From assembly GCA_036501485.1 (NCBI GenBank), contig DASYAG010000126.1:62001-126000 (forward strand): a stretch of DNA of 64,000 bases, in the 5' to 3' direction. The notes beneath the pieces were generated by a model, which was not told where the DNA came from, did no database searches, and saw only the letters and a program-made list of their open reading frames with translations. The translations under genes were made by a program, and so were the position numbers. This DNA is from PALSA-607 sp036501485. Lineage in GTDB: Bacteria; Actinomycetota; Actinomycetes; Acidothermales; Acidothermaceae. Below, one piece after another: positions 24,672 through 32,253 of the stretch. Numbering within the stretch: position 1 is the first letter of the stretch; each line of letters opens with the position of its first letter.

Positions 24672-25432
24672 GAGACGTCCTCTGTTGCAGCGTCTTCTGT
24701 CGCCGCCAGGATCTCGGCGAGGTGCACGGTCCGGACGCCGGCGCGCAGCCGCGACAGGCCGCCGCCGATGTGCATGAGGCACGACGGGTCACCCGCGGTG
24801 CAGACCTCCGCGCGGGTCGCCACCACGTTGCTCATCTTGTCGGCGAGCATCGCTGTCGAGACGTCGGGATTCTTGACCGAGAACGTGCCGCCGAATCCGC
24901 AGCACGAGTCGGCGGCCGGCAACTCGATCAAATCGAGCCCGCGCACCGCGCGCAGTAGTCGCACCGGCTTGTCGCCCACGTGCAACATTCGAAGCGAGTG
25001 ACAGGTCGGATGGTAGGTGACGCGATGCGGGTAGTAAGCACCTACGTCAGTCACGCCGAGTACGTCGACGAGGAATTCTGAGAGTTCGTAGGTGCGCGCA
25101 GCTACGTGTTCAGCGCGCTGCGCCAGTTCGGAAGTGCCCTTGGCGCGAGCGACCATGGCGTGCTGATGCCGGACCGACCCGACGCACGATCCCGATGACG
25201 CGACCACGGCGTCGCAGGTCTCGAGGGCGTCTTCGAACGTTTCAACGTGATGACGCACGAGGGGGGCCGCCTCATCGAGGTAGCCGCTATTCACGTGCAT
25301 CTGCCCACAGCACGTCTGGCCAGCAGGAAAAACGACGGTATGACCGAGCCGCTCGAGGACAGCGACGGTCGCGCGACTCACGTCGGGAAACATCGCGTCA
25401 CCGAGGCAGGTGGCAAACAGCGCGATGCGCAT
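24668..25432 (-). CDS. lutA: LutA-family (CCG-domain) lactate-utilisation protein
   Basis: A 254-residue protein with two CCG domains. The first motif is QTCCGQMHVNSG near 45. The second is DSCCGFGGTFSVKNP near 185. These cysteine-rich motifs bind iron-sulfur or a related redox centre in the heterodisulfide-reductase-like subunit. It is the first gene of a tightly overlapping lutABC operon. The start is taken as the ATG at 25432 (MRIALFATC); a longer frame to 25459 lacks support. It is divergent from a GntR regulator, with a perfect operator-like palindrome between. It probably oxidises the L-lactate released by the deoxy-sugar pathway encoded next door. Confidence 0.92.
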   Translation of the reverse strand: MRIALFATCLGDAMFPDVSRATVAVLERLGHTVVFPAGQTCCGQMHVNSGYLDEAAPLVRHHVETFEDALETCDAVVASSGSCVGSVRHQHAMVARAKGTSELAQRAEHVAARTYELSEFLVDVLGVTDVGAYYPHRVTYHPTCHSLRMLHVGDKPVRLLRAVRGLDLIELPAADSCCGFGGTFSVKNPDVSTAMLADKMSNVVATRAEVCTAGDPSCLMHIGGGLSRLRAGVRTVHLAEILAATEDAATEDVS

Positions 25433-25477
25433 GTCGCTCCAGGGTCTCGTCAGCCGCAAAAGATGACGCTAGCGCAT

Positions 25478-25490
25478 GTGGTCAGACCAC
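25478..25490. promoter_or_regulatory. Putative GntR/FadR-type operator
   Basis: A perfect 13-bp palindrome, GTGGTC-A-GACCAC, contains the TGGTCNGACCA pattern typical of FCD-domain GntR regulators. It lies between lutA and the regulator and so can control both directions. Confidence 0.75.
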
Positions 25491-25505
25491 ACTACCCTTG
25501 CCCGC

Positions 25506-26219
25506 ATGGCAGCCCAGCGCGAGCGGACCCACGAGCTCGTCGTACGCCGCATCGAAGCTGACCTGTTCGACGGGCGGATCTCCCTCGGCGAGAGGCTGCC
25601 AGGCGAGCGCGGCATCGCGGAACAACTCGGGGTGAGTCGCGCTTCGGTGCGCGAGGCGATCCGCGTGCTTGAGGCGATGGGCATCGTTCGCACCGCCGTT
25701 GGCTCTGGCGCCGAGGCGGGCGCGATCATCGTGGCCGACCCGAGCCTCGCCTTGACGGCGGCTCTGAGGCTGCATCTAGCGACCAGTCACCTCGCGATCG
25801 ATGACATCGTCGCCACCCGGGTGCTCCTCGAGTCATGGGCCGTGCGCGTCGCCGCTGCGTCGCCTGATCACGGGCAGTACGACAAGGCGCAAGAGCTCCT
25901 CGACGAGATGGACGACATGACGCTTGCTCCGGAGGATTTTCACCGACTCGACGCCGAGTTCCATATAGAGATGACTCGCCAGGCGGGCAATGTTGTCGTC
26001 GCGGCGGTGATGGCATCGTTGCGCGAATCGATCCAGGGCTATGTATTAGCCGCCGTTCCCGCACTACCCGACTGGCCGGCGATGACTCGCAAGCTACGAC
26101 GAGAGCATCGGCGCATTCTGGCCGCGGTGCGCGCCAACAACGGTGCTGCCGCGGCTACTGCCGTCACGAAACACATCGAGGGCTTCTATCGCGCGACCGG
26201 TCTAGGGTCGTCGTCGTGA
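25506..26219 (+). CDS. GntR-family regulator (FCD domain), controller of the deoxy-sugar/lactate locus
   Basis: A 237-residue regulator. The N-terminal winged helix reads HELVVRRIEADLFDG, RLPGERGIAEQLGVSRASVREAIRVLEAMG, followed by an FCD helical ligand domain with metal-binding candidates (DAEFHIEM; HRRIL; KHIEGF). The ATG at 25506 follows a TACCCT box by 7 nt, so a leaderless transcript is likely. Autoregulation is expected through the palindrome at 25478-25490. Its stop overlaps the next gene start (GTGA), placing it first in the catabolic operon. FCD regulators of this type often sense hydroxy-acids such as lactate or sugar acids. Confidence 0.88.
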   Translation: MAAQRERTHELVVRRIEADLFDGRISLGERLPGERGIAEQLGVSRASVREAIRVLEAMGIVRTAVGSGAEAGAIIVADPSLALTAALRLHLATSHLAIDDIVATRVLLESWAVRVAAASPDHGQYDKAQELLDEMDDMTLAPEDFHRLDAEFHIEMTRQAGNVVVAAVMASLRESIQGYVLAAVPALPDWPAMTRKLRREHRRILAAVRANNGAAAATAVTKHIEGFYRATGLGSSS

Positions 26220-27301
26220 GAAGCCTTTCGGCGTTCGGCCGCGGTGGTTTGGAGGTCGGTCGCTACGGGTTCGGGGGCGCGCCCATCGCCGGCCTCTTTG
26301 AGTCCGTCAGCGAAGAGCAGGCACACGAGTGCATGACGCAGGCTTGGGCAGCCGGTCAGCGTTACTTCGACACCGCGCCGCACTACGGCGCCGGACTCTC
26401 AGAGCAACGGGTCGGCGCTTTCCTAGCGCAGAAACCCAGTAACGAATGGGTTTTGTCGACCAAAGTAGGGCGTCTCCTCGAGACCGCCTCCTCGGCGACT
26501 TCGGGATCGGATGGCTTCGTCGACGGGCCAGACGTCCGTCGAGTATTCGACTTCAGCCGCGACGGCATCCGTCGCTCGTTCGACGCGAGTCTCGCGCGCC
26601 TCGGCGTCGACAAGATTGACATCTTGTTCCTGCATGACCCCGACGATCACTGGCGGGAGGCGATCGACGAGGCTTGGCCGGCGCTGGCGGCGCTGCGCGA
26701 CGAAGGCTCTGTGCGGTCGATCGGTGCGGGGATGAACCAGACCGCCATGCTCAAACGGTTCGTTCAAGAGACTGACATGGACGTCGTGTTGCTGGCAGGT
26801 AGGTACACATTGCTTGAGCAAGGAGCACTCGACGACCTGTTACCGGCCTGCCTTGAGCACGGCACGTCGGTCGTGATCGGTGGGGTCTTCAACAGCGGGC
26901 TACTCGCGAACCCTCACGACAAGGCGACGTTCAACTACGCGCCTGCAGCCGTCGACGTGCTGGCGAAGGCAAAGCGGATCGATGAGGTGTGCTCGCGCCA
27001 TGGTGTTGCCATCGCGGCGGCGGCCCTGCAATTCCCACTAGGGCACCCAGCGGTCACAACAGTGCTCGTCGGAGCCCGTAGCCCTCGAGAGATCGACGAG
27101 AACGCCCGTTTCATCGACACACCGATTCCTGAACAACTGTGGGCCGACCTGCTCACCGCTGGGCTGCTTCGACCGGGATCGCCCGTGCCAACAGCGTCAG
27201 ACCTCAACCCCTCCCACCCGACACCGCCAAGCCGCACCCCATCACAACGGACACCAACAAATCCCACACCACCACAGAAGACAGTGAGCGCAGATTCATG
27301 A
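26216..27301 (+). CDS. Aldo/keto reductase, L-fucose (D-threo-aldose) 1-dehydrogenase type
   Basis: A 361-residue protein of the aldose 1-dehydrogenase AKR group. The catalytic tetrad regions are FDTAPHYGAGLSEQ (Asp, Tyr), LSTKVGR (Lys) and ILFLHDPD (His). The phrase GLEVGRYGFGGAPIAGLF and an early-starting barrel resemble D-threo-aldose (L-fucose) dehydrogenases. It would oxidise the sugar to the 1,5-lactone with NAD(P). GTG 26216 overlaps the regulator stop. The last 40 residues after TAGLLRPG are an odd Pro/Thr/Ser tail (PTPPSRTPSQRTPTNPTPP) not expected in the family. The matching DNA is C-rich and G-poor, unlike its surroundings. Confidence 0.82.
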   Translation: MRSLSAFGRGGLEVGRYGFGGAPIAGLFESVSEEQAHECMTQAWAAGQRYFDTAPHYGAGLSEQRVGAFLAQKPSNEWVLSTKVGRLLETASSATSGSDGFVDGPDVRRVFDFSRDGIRRSFDASLARLGVDKIDILFLHDPDDHWREAIDEAWPALAALRDEGSVRSIGAGMNQTAMLKRFVQETDMDVVLLAGRYTLLEQGALDDLLPACLEHGTSVVIGGVFNSGLLANPHDKATFNYAPAAVDVLAKAKRIDEVCSRHGVAIAAAALQFPLGHPAVTTVLVGARSPREIDENARFIDTPIPEQLWADLLTAGLLRPGSPVPTASDLNPSHPTPPSRTPSQRTPTNPTPPQKTVSADS

Positions 27302-28164
27302 CCTTTGCCCTGGCCCGTCTCGGAGCCGCCGGCCACGAACGTCCCTTCGTCATCGTCGACGGAGTCGCGTCAAGCATCGAAAGCCTGACCGCGGATATCG
27401 ACAGCGCATTCCTCGACAGCGGCGGTGTCGTGCGCGTGCGCGCCGCACTTGCCGACGGCCGACTGCAGGCAACCGACCCCGTCGAGTCGCTCGGCCTGCG
27501 CTATGGCTCACCGATCGCACGACCTGGCAAGGTTGTCTGCGTAGGCCTGAACTACCGCGACCACGCAGAGGAAACCAACGCGGCAATTCCAGCCGAACCA
27601 ATCCTGTTCATGAAGGATCCGTCGACGGTTGTCGGGCCAGATGACGAGGTTCTGGTGCCGCGGCTCTCGGTGAAGACCGACTGGGAAGTCGAGCTTGCCG
27701 TCATCATCGGGCATACCGGACGCTACCTAGGCAGCGACGCCGAAGCCCTCGCGTGCGTTGCGGGCTACGCCATCTCCAACGATGTGTCCGAGCGGGAGTT
27801 CCAAATCGAGCGCGGCGGTCAGTGGGACAAGGGCAAGAGCTGCGAGACCTTCAACCCGCTCGGTCCGTGGTTCGTGCCGGCCGACGAGATCGCCGACCCG
27901 CAAACACTCGGCCTGCGACTTTGGGTGAACGGTGAGCAGAAGCAGAACGGAAACACCGCGAACATGATTTTCGGCGTGCTCGAAGTCGTGCGCTACATCA
28001 GCCAGTTCATGGTGTTGCGGCCAGGCGACGTCATCAACACCGGCACACCGGCGGGGGTTGCTCTTGGCCAGCCTGAGCCCAAGCCTTTCTTGCGCGCGGG
28101 CGACGTGCTCGAACTGGAAATCGACGGTCTGGGCCGCCAGCGCCAAGTTCTGGGGCAAGCATGA
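27298..28164 (+). CDS. Fumarylacetoacetate-hydrolase-family protein, probable 2,4-diketo-3-deoxy-L-fuconate hydrolase
   Basis: A 288-residue FAH-fold protein: VCVGLNYRDHAEETN, ILFMKDPSTVVGPDD and DWEVELAVIIGHTGR (acidic metal ligands) are present, as is the YAISNDVSEREFQ region and the end motif GDVINTGTPAGVALG. In deoxy-sugar operons this family hydrolyses 2,4-diketo-3-deoxy-fuconate to pyruvate and lactate. That product fits the adjacent lutABC genes. The ATG at 27298 overlaps the preceding stop (ATGA); an upstream in-frame ORF to 27139 lies inside the reductase gene. A role in a different 2,4-diketo acid pathway cannot be excluded. Confidence 0.85.
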   Translation: MTFALARLGAAGHERPFVIVDGVASSIESLTADIDSAFLDSGGVVRVRAALADGRLQATDPVESLGLRYGSPIARPGKVVCVGLNYRDHAEETNAAIPAEPILFMKDPSTVVGPDDEVLVPRLSVKTDWEVELAVIIGHTGRYLGSDAEALACVAGYAISNDVSEREFQIERGGQWDKGKSCETFNPLGPWFVPADEIADPQTLGLRLWVNGEQKQNGNTANMIFGVLEVVRYISQFMVLRPGDVINTGTPAGVALGQPEPKPFLRAGDVLELEIDGLGRQRQVLGQA

Positions 28165-28187
28165 CGGCCATCGGGGAGGAGAGCGGC

Positions 28188-28949
28188 ATGACGGCGGACT
28201 TCGACGGTCTAGTCGCCGTCGTCACCGGAGGTGCGTCGGGGATCGGCCTGGCGACGGCACGGTTACTCGCGCAGCGAGGTGCGAAGGTCGCCTGCCTCGA
28301 TGTTGTGATCGACGGGCTCGAAGACCACCTGTTCGGGGTGCGAGCCGACGTCACGGACGACGACTCGGTCAAGGCGGCGATCGAAGCCGTGGTGTTCAGA
28401 TACGGCGGCATCGACATCGTGATCAACAACGCCGGGATTGGCGCCCGCGGCGACGTCGCCGCGAACGACGATGCCGAATGGCATCACGTGCTTGACGTCA
28501 ACGTCGTCGGCATGGTTCGAGTCAGCCGCGCGGCGCTGCCGTATCTGCGAGGCTCGTCGCACCCGGCCATCGTCAACACCGGATCAGTTGCGGGCTGGGC
28601 CGGCTTGCCGGCACGTGCGTTGTACTCCGCAAGCAAGGGCGCCGTACAGGCACTGACCCTCGCGATGGCGGCCGATCACGTGCGTGAAGGAATTCGCGTC
28701 AACTGCGTGAACCCCGGCACGGCCGACACCCCGTGGGTCGGACGATTGCTCGACGCAGCCGACGATCCGGTCGCCGAACGCGCCGCGCTCGAAGCACGCC
28801 AGCCACTCGGGCGCCTCGTGAGCGCCGACGAGATCGCCCAGGCGATCGTCTATCTCGCGTCTCCCGCAGCGGCATCGACAACAGGCACCGCGCTAGCCGT
28901 CGACGGCGGCATGTACGGGTTGCGGCTGCCCGCACGGCCGGCAACATAA
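28188..28949 (+). CDS. SDR oxidoreductase, probable 2-keto-3-deoxy-L-fuconate dehydrogenase
   Basis: A 253-residue short-chain dehydrogenase. The nucleotide site is TGGASGIGLA, there is an NNAGIGARG motif, and the catalytic Ser (NTGSVAGW), Tyr and Lys (YSASKGA) are in place. An acidic residue after strand 2 (CLDVVID) favours NAD. Fuconate pathway SDRs oxidise 2-keto-3-deoxy-fuconate at C4, feeding the diketo hydrolase encoded just upstream. GGGAGGAG lies 6-7 nt before the ATG at 28188; the ATG at 28161 (ATGA overlap with the previous gene) is the alternative start. The gene ends one base before the convergent lactonase gene. Confidence 0.84.
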   Translation: MTADFDGLVAVVTGGASGIGLATARLLAQRGAKVACLDVVIDGLEDHLFGVRADVTDDDSVKAAIEAVVFRYGGIDIVINNAGIGARGDVAANDDAEWHHVLDVNVVGMVRVSRAALPYLRGSSHPAIVNTGSVAGWAGLPARALYSASKGAVQALTLAMAADHVREGIRVNCVNPGTADTPWVGRLLDAADDPVAERAALEARQPLGRLVSADEIAQAIVYLASPAAASTTGTALAVDGGMYGLRLPARPAT

Positions 28950-28950
28950 G

Positions 28951-29799
28951 TCAGGGGCGAGCGGGTAATCCGTAGACCTGCGCTGCGGTGCAGGCGAACA
29001 CGGCATCGATCTCGGCTTGCGAGCAACTGCTGACCGCGTCGCTCACAAGGTCGAACCAGCGCTGATAGTCGGTCGTAAGCGACGCGACGGGCCAGTCGCT
29101 ACCGAACATGCATCGCTGCGGTCCAAACATCTCGAGCGCGTGCAACACATAGGGCCGGACGGCAGACTCGTGCCAATCGCGCCCGGCTTCGGTCGTCGAG
29201 CCGGAAAGCTTGCAGGTCAGGTTCGGCCGTTGTGCGAGTTCGGCCAGTTGCGTACGCCACGGCTCCCACTCGCCGTCCGCGATTGCGGGCTTGCCGAGAT
29301 GGTCGAGGACGAAGCTCACGTCAGGACACGCATCAATAAGCGGGGCAACGTCCGCACGCTCTAAGGCCCGCACGCAAATGTCGAACGGCAAACCCAGCTC
29401 ACCGACAACGCGCACGCCGTCTAAGAACCCAGGCGCCAAAGCAAAGCCCGCGCCCTCGTCCTGGATCAGCCGCCTGACACCAACCGCCAGCGGCATCGCG
29501 GCTAGTCGCTCGACGAGGTCGCGAACCGTGCGCCCAACCTCGACAGGCGCGTGCACGACCATGCCAACAACAGCCGGGTCGGACGACGCGAGACTGGCGA
29601 TCCAATCGAGTTCTGCGAGTTCACCGTCAGACTGCGCGCCGGCCTGCACCATGACCCATTCCGGCGGACCGCCGCTGGCGCGCAAATCGGCGGGCAGGAA
29701 CGGACGCGCTAGCTCCTCGACCGGCTCGAGCCACGGATACCGAAGCACCGTCGGATCCCAGAGATGGATGTGCGAGTCGATCACCCGCGCCGGCGTCAC
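28951..29799 (-). CDS. Amidohydrolase-2 family lactonase (L-fuconolactonase/rhamnonolactonase type)
   Basis: A 282-residue TIM-barrel hydrolase of the amidohydrolase_2 family. The N-terminal metal motif is IDSHIHLWDP (HxH). Further motifs are VLDHLGKP (His), TCKLSGS and FGSDWPVASL (Asp). This matches sugar-lactone hydrolases such as L-fuconolactonase (COG3618). It would open the lactone formed by the aldo/keto reductase. It is encoded on the opposite strand, with one intergenic base to the dehydrogenase gene. It has its own GGAGG about 9 nt before the GTG at 29799. The enzyme that dehydrates the resulting acid (enolase superfamily) is not in the window. Confidence 0.85.
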   Translation of the reverse strand: MTPARVIDSHIHLWDPTVLRYPWLEPVEELARPFLPADLRASGGPPEWVMVQAGAQSDGELAELDWIASLASSDPAVVGMVVHAPVEVGRTVRDLVERLAAMPLAVGVRRLIQDEGAGFALAPGFLDGVRVVGELGLPFDICVRALERADVAPLIDACPDVSFVLDHLGKPAIADGEWEPWRTQLAELAQRPNLTCKLSGSTTEAGRDWHESAVRPYVLHALEMFGPQRCMFGSDWPVASLTTDYQRWFDLVSDAVSSCSQAEIDAVFACTAAQVYGLPARP

Positions 29800-29834
29800 T
29801 GCTCGCTACCTCCGACCGGCGGGGTGGAAGAGAC

Positions 29835-31859
29835 TTAGGACGCCGCGGCGTGCGATCCCGTCGTCACCCGTGCGGCAAGCCAGTCTACGAACGCGGCGGC
29901 CGACATCGGCCGGGCGATCAGGTAGCCCTGGGCAATGTCTGCGCCAAGAGCCAAGAGCCGGGCGTATTCGGCCTCGCGCTCAATGCCTTCAGCAACGACT
30001 CGAAGGCCCAGCGTGTGACCGAGTTGAATGATCGAACGCACGATTGCTGCGTGCGTGGGATCGGCGACGACCCGCGAGACGAACGCGCGGTCGATCTTTA
30101 GTTCGTCAACCGGCAGCGCCGCGAGGTAGGCGAGGGAGGTCTGCCCCTGACCGAAGTCGTCGATCGACAGCACGATCCCTGCGTCGTGCAATGTGCCAAG
30201 CGATAGCCGCGCAGCGTCCGGATCGACGAACAATGCGGTCTCGGTGATCTCGACAATCAGTCGGTGCGGCGCCACACCGGAATCCGCCACGATCGCGAGC
30301 AAGCGGGCAGCGAAACCGGGGTCAGACAAGTTGCGCGCCGAAACGTTGATGGCGACTTCGAGACTGGCTGCAGCCGGACCCCACGCGTTCAGTTGGGCGA
30401 GGGCGGTGCGCGCCACCCAGTCGGTCAGCGGGTGAATCATCGCGGTCTGCTCGATCGACGGCACGAACACGCCAGGCGGCAACAACTCGCCGTCCAAGTT
30501 CCACCGGACCAATGCCTCGACGGCGACGACGCTGCCGTCAGAGAGCAGCGTCTTGGGCTGGTAGTGCAGCTCGAGTTCGCCAGCCGCAATCGCGCGATGG
30601 AATCGGGGCAGCAGAGCGACGTTCGACGCGGCAAGGTCTGGGCGGTCGACGTAGCCCGCGCACTTGTCGACGGACGCCTTCGCACGCCCAAGAGCAGCAT
30701 CGACACGGACGAGCAACTCATCGACTGGTTCCGCGGCAGCGGCGCGGTAGTAACCGACGGCCACCTCCACGAGCACCGGAACACCGTCAGCAAGAACCGG
30801 CTCGGCGGCCGCGGCTTGCAACCGCAACGCCCATGCCCGCAGATCGACGTCCCTGGTGGTGAAACTGCCGAGCGCGAACTCGTCACCGCCCAAGCGCGCG
30901 ACAGCGGCGTCAGTACCCGCTGCCTCAGCCAATCGGCGTCCAAGCTCAAGCAGAACCTCGTCGCCACGGGCGCGACCCAAGGCTTCGTTGATCTCCCTGA
31001 AGCGAGCGACATCGATCAGCGCAACCGACGGAGTCGCGGCAGGATCGCCGACCCCGACGGCATCGCGTCGTTTCTGCAATGCATCGGAGAAGCCTTCAGC
31101 GTTCAACATGCCCGACGGCACGTGGTGGTGCGCGATGTACTGCAGTCGCTCGGCGCGCTTGCGCAGGCGCCGGGTCGTCGACGCGGAGATCGCACCCAAG
31201 ACCGCCCAGAGCGCGAGCAGTCCGGCGGCGAGCAGTGCGTACATCTGGTGCAGGCCCGCGGTGACGTCCTCCTGGATCGGCGCGTAGGGCAAGTACATCT
31301 CGAGGACGCCGACCTGCGTGCGGGCCGCACCGACAAGAATCGGCTGATAGATCTCAACGACGCGCGGACCGATAGGCCCGTTGTCATCGGCGTCGGCATT
31401 GAGTTTGGTGAGGTCACTTATGACCTCACCGTGGGTCGCGTCGAGCGCCTCGTCGTCATCGGCGTCGGCGGCCGTGTGGCCGCTGCCGTCGTCGGACCAA
31501 ACGACCTCGCCAGTCATGTCTCGCACCCGCAGCCGGAGGAGTCGGTTTTCGCCGACAGCTCGACTGAACACCGCGGCGATGGCGGTGGCGGCGCTGGGTG
31601 GGATCGAGCCGTCGAGCGGCTTGTCGCCAAGGGTCGGTCCGACGATGTCGTCGGCAAGTAGCGAAGCCTGGCTGCGGGCTTCGGCGATGGCGCTGTTGTT
31701 CGTGTCAGCCCGGTAAGTAATGGCCAGCACAGCGCCAAGGGCGACAACGGGGACCAGGGATGCAGCCGCATAAATCGCAAACAACGGGACGGCGCGCTTG
31801 CGGTCCGCGGTGGGCTTCACGGCCTGCGCCGGAGACCGCTTCTTGCGCACGCTTCGCAT
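29835..31859 (-). CDS. Membrane GGDEF-EAL protein (cyclic di-GMP synthesis/breakdown)
   Basis: About 674 residues. Two TMS (about 25-45 and 205-225) flank an extracytoplasmic sensor domain rich in acidic residues. A GGDEF domain follows (about 250-400) with an intact active site, ARLGGDEFALG. The EAL domain (about 415-670) has VAVEALVRW, INVSARNL, EITETALF, DDFGQGQTSL, KIDRAFV, VAEGIE and QGYLIARP. All catalytic positions appear present, though DDFGTGYSSL has become DDFGQGQTSL. Both activities are therefore possible. The ATG at 31859 follows a GGAGGAGG by 14 nt, a long spacing; an in-frame GTG at 31883 is the alternative. It has a structured leader (31918-31950). Confidence 0.88.
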   Translation of the reverse strand: MRSVRKKRSPAQAVKPTADRKRAVPLFAIYAAASLVPVVALGAVLAITYRADTNNSAIAEARSQASLLADDIVGPTLGDKPLDGSIPPSAATAIAAVFSRAVGENRLLRLRVRDMTGEVVWSDDGSGHTAADADDDEALDATHGEVISDLTKLNADADDNGPIGPRVVEIYQPILVGAARTQVGVLEMYLPYAPIQEDVTAGLHQMYALLAAGLLALWAVLGAISASTTRRLRKRAERLQYIAHHHVPSGMLNAEGFSDALQKRRDAVGVGDPAATPSVALIDVARFREINEALGRARGDEVLLELGRRLAEAAGTDAAVARLGGDEFALGSFTTRDVDLRAWALRLQAAAAEPVLADGVPVLVEVAVGYYRAAAAEPVDELLVRVDAALGRAKASVDKCAGYVDRPDLAASNVALLPRFHRAIAAGELELHYQPKTLLSDGSVVAVEALVRWNLDGELLPPGVFVPSIEQTAMIHPLTDWVARTALAQLNAWGPAAASLEVAINVSARNLSDPGFAARLLAIVADSGVAPHRLIVEITETALFVDPDAARLSLGTLHDAGIVLSIDDFGQGQTSLAYLAALPVDELKIDRAFVSRVVADPTHAAIVRSIIQLGHTLGLRVVAEGIEREAEYARLLALGADIAQGYLIARPMSAAAFVDWLAARVTTGSHAAAS

Positions 31860-31917
31860 GTATGGAATGTCGACCTCCTCCACCGACGGAGTTCGGCCAA
31901 ATGCGCGTTTTGACTAC

Positions 31918-31950
31918 GCCGAACGGCGGAATAGCGCGCCGCCGTTCGGC
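31918..31950. other. Strong 12-bp hairpin in the leader of the GGDEF-EAL gene
   Basis: GCCGAACGGCGG (31918-31929) and CCGCCGTTCGGC (31939-31950) pair perfectly around a 9-nt loop. A further GTTCGGC at 31891-31897 offers alternative pairing with the GCCGAAC arm. There is no T-tract. It lies about 60 nt before the start codon and could be a terminator or a switchable leader structure. Confidence 0.6.
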
Positions 31951-31993
31951 CCGATCGTGAGTAGCTCGAATTGCTAGGAGGCGGCACCTTAGT

Positions 31994-32113
31994 GCTGCCC
32001 GAATCGGGAGCTGGTCGCCTCTCGGCGAGAAGCTCGGCGCGGCTTCGGCGAACCGATCCCTCCGCGCCGGCTATAGGTGAGGCCCGGGGACACGGGCTCC
32101 CGATCCGGGCAGC
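31994..32113. other. 120-nt dyad element closed by an 18-bp imperfect inverted repeat
   Basis: GCTGCCCGAATCGGGAGC (31994-32011) pairs with GCTCCCGATCCGGGCAGC (32096-32113) with one mismatch. Inside is a second stem, CGGCGCGG/CCGCGCCG (32035-32042 and 32062-32069), topped by TCGG-CGAA-CCGA. This could be a small structured RNA, a leader or a miniature element with inverted ends. No target-site duplication was found. No ORF fills it. Confidence 0.5.
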
Positions 32114-32157
32114 GATTCATTCATCGGCGACGCGCGGGCCGAACTGAACGGCCGTAA

Positions 32158-32217
32158 GTAGCAGCCTCACGGGTAGCGACCTCACCTACTGCACCGTCAC
32201 CTGTAGCACCGTCACCC
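32158..32217. repeat. 15-bp degenerate tandem repeat before sixA
   Basis: Four consecutive 15-bp units, GTAGCAGCCTCACGG, GTAGCGACCTCACCT, ACTGCACCGTCACCT and GTAGCACCGTCACCC, are followed by a partial GTAGCACGGG. They end about 30 nt before the sixA start region. Units could be a binding-site array or simple slippage products. Confidence 0.7.
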
Positions 32218-32253
32218 GTAGCACGGGATGCGCGCAGCCACGACACTGTGGTG

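Noticed and set aside
30264..31661. 465-residue plus-strand ORF
   Set aside because: Lies opposite the GGDEF-EAL gene. Its composition follows from third-position GC of the real gene, and it shows no domain.
31994..32113. Known small RNA (RNase P, SRP, 6S, tmRNA, ydaO or cobalamin riboswitch)
   Set aside because: None of the conserved cores of these RNAs is present. The element is reported as an unassigned dyad only.
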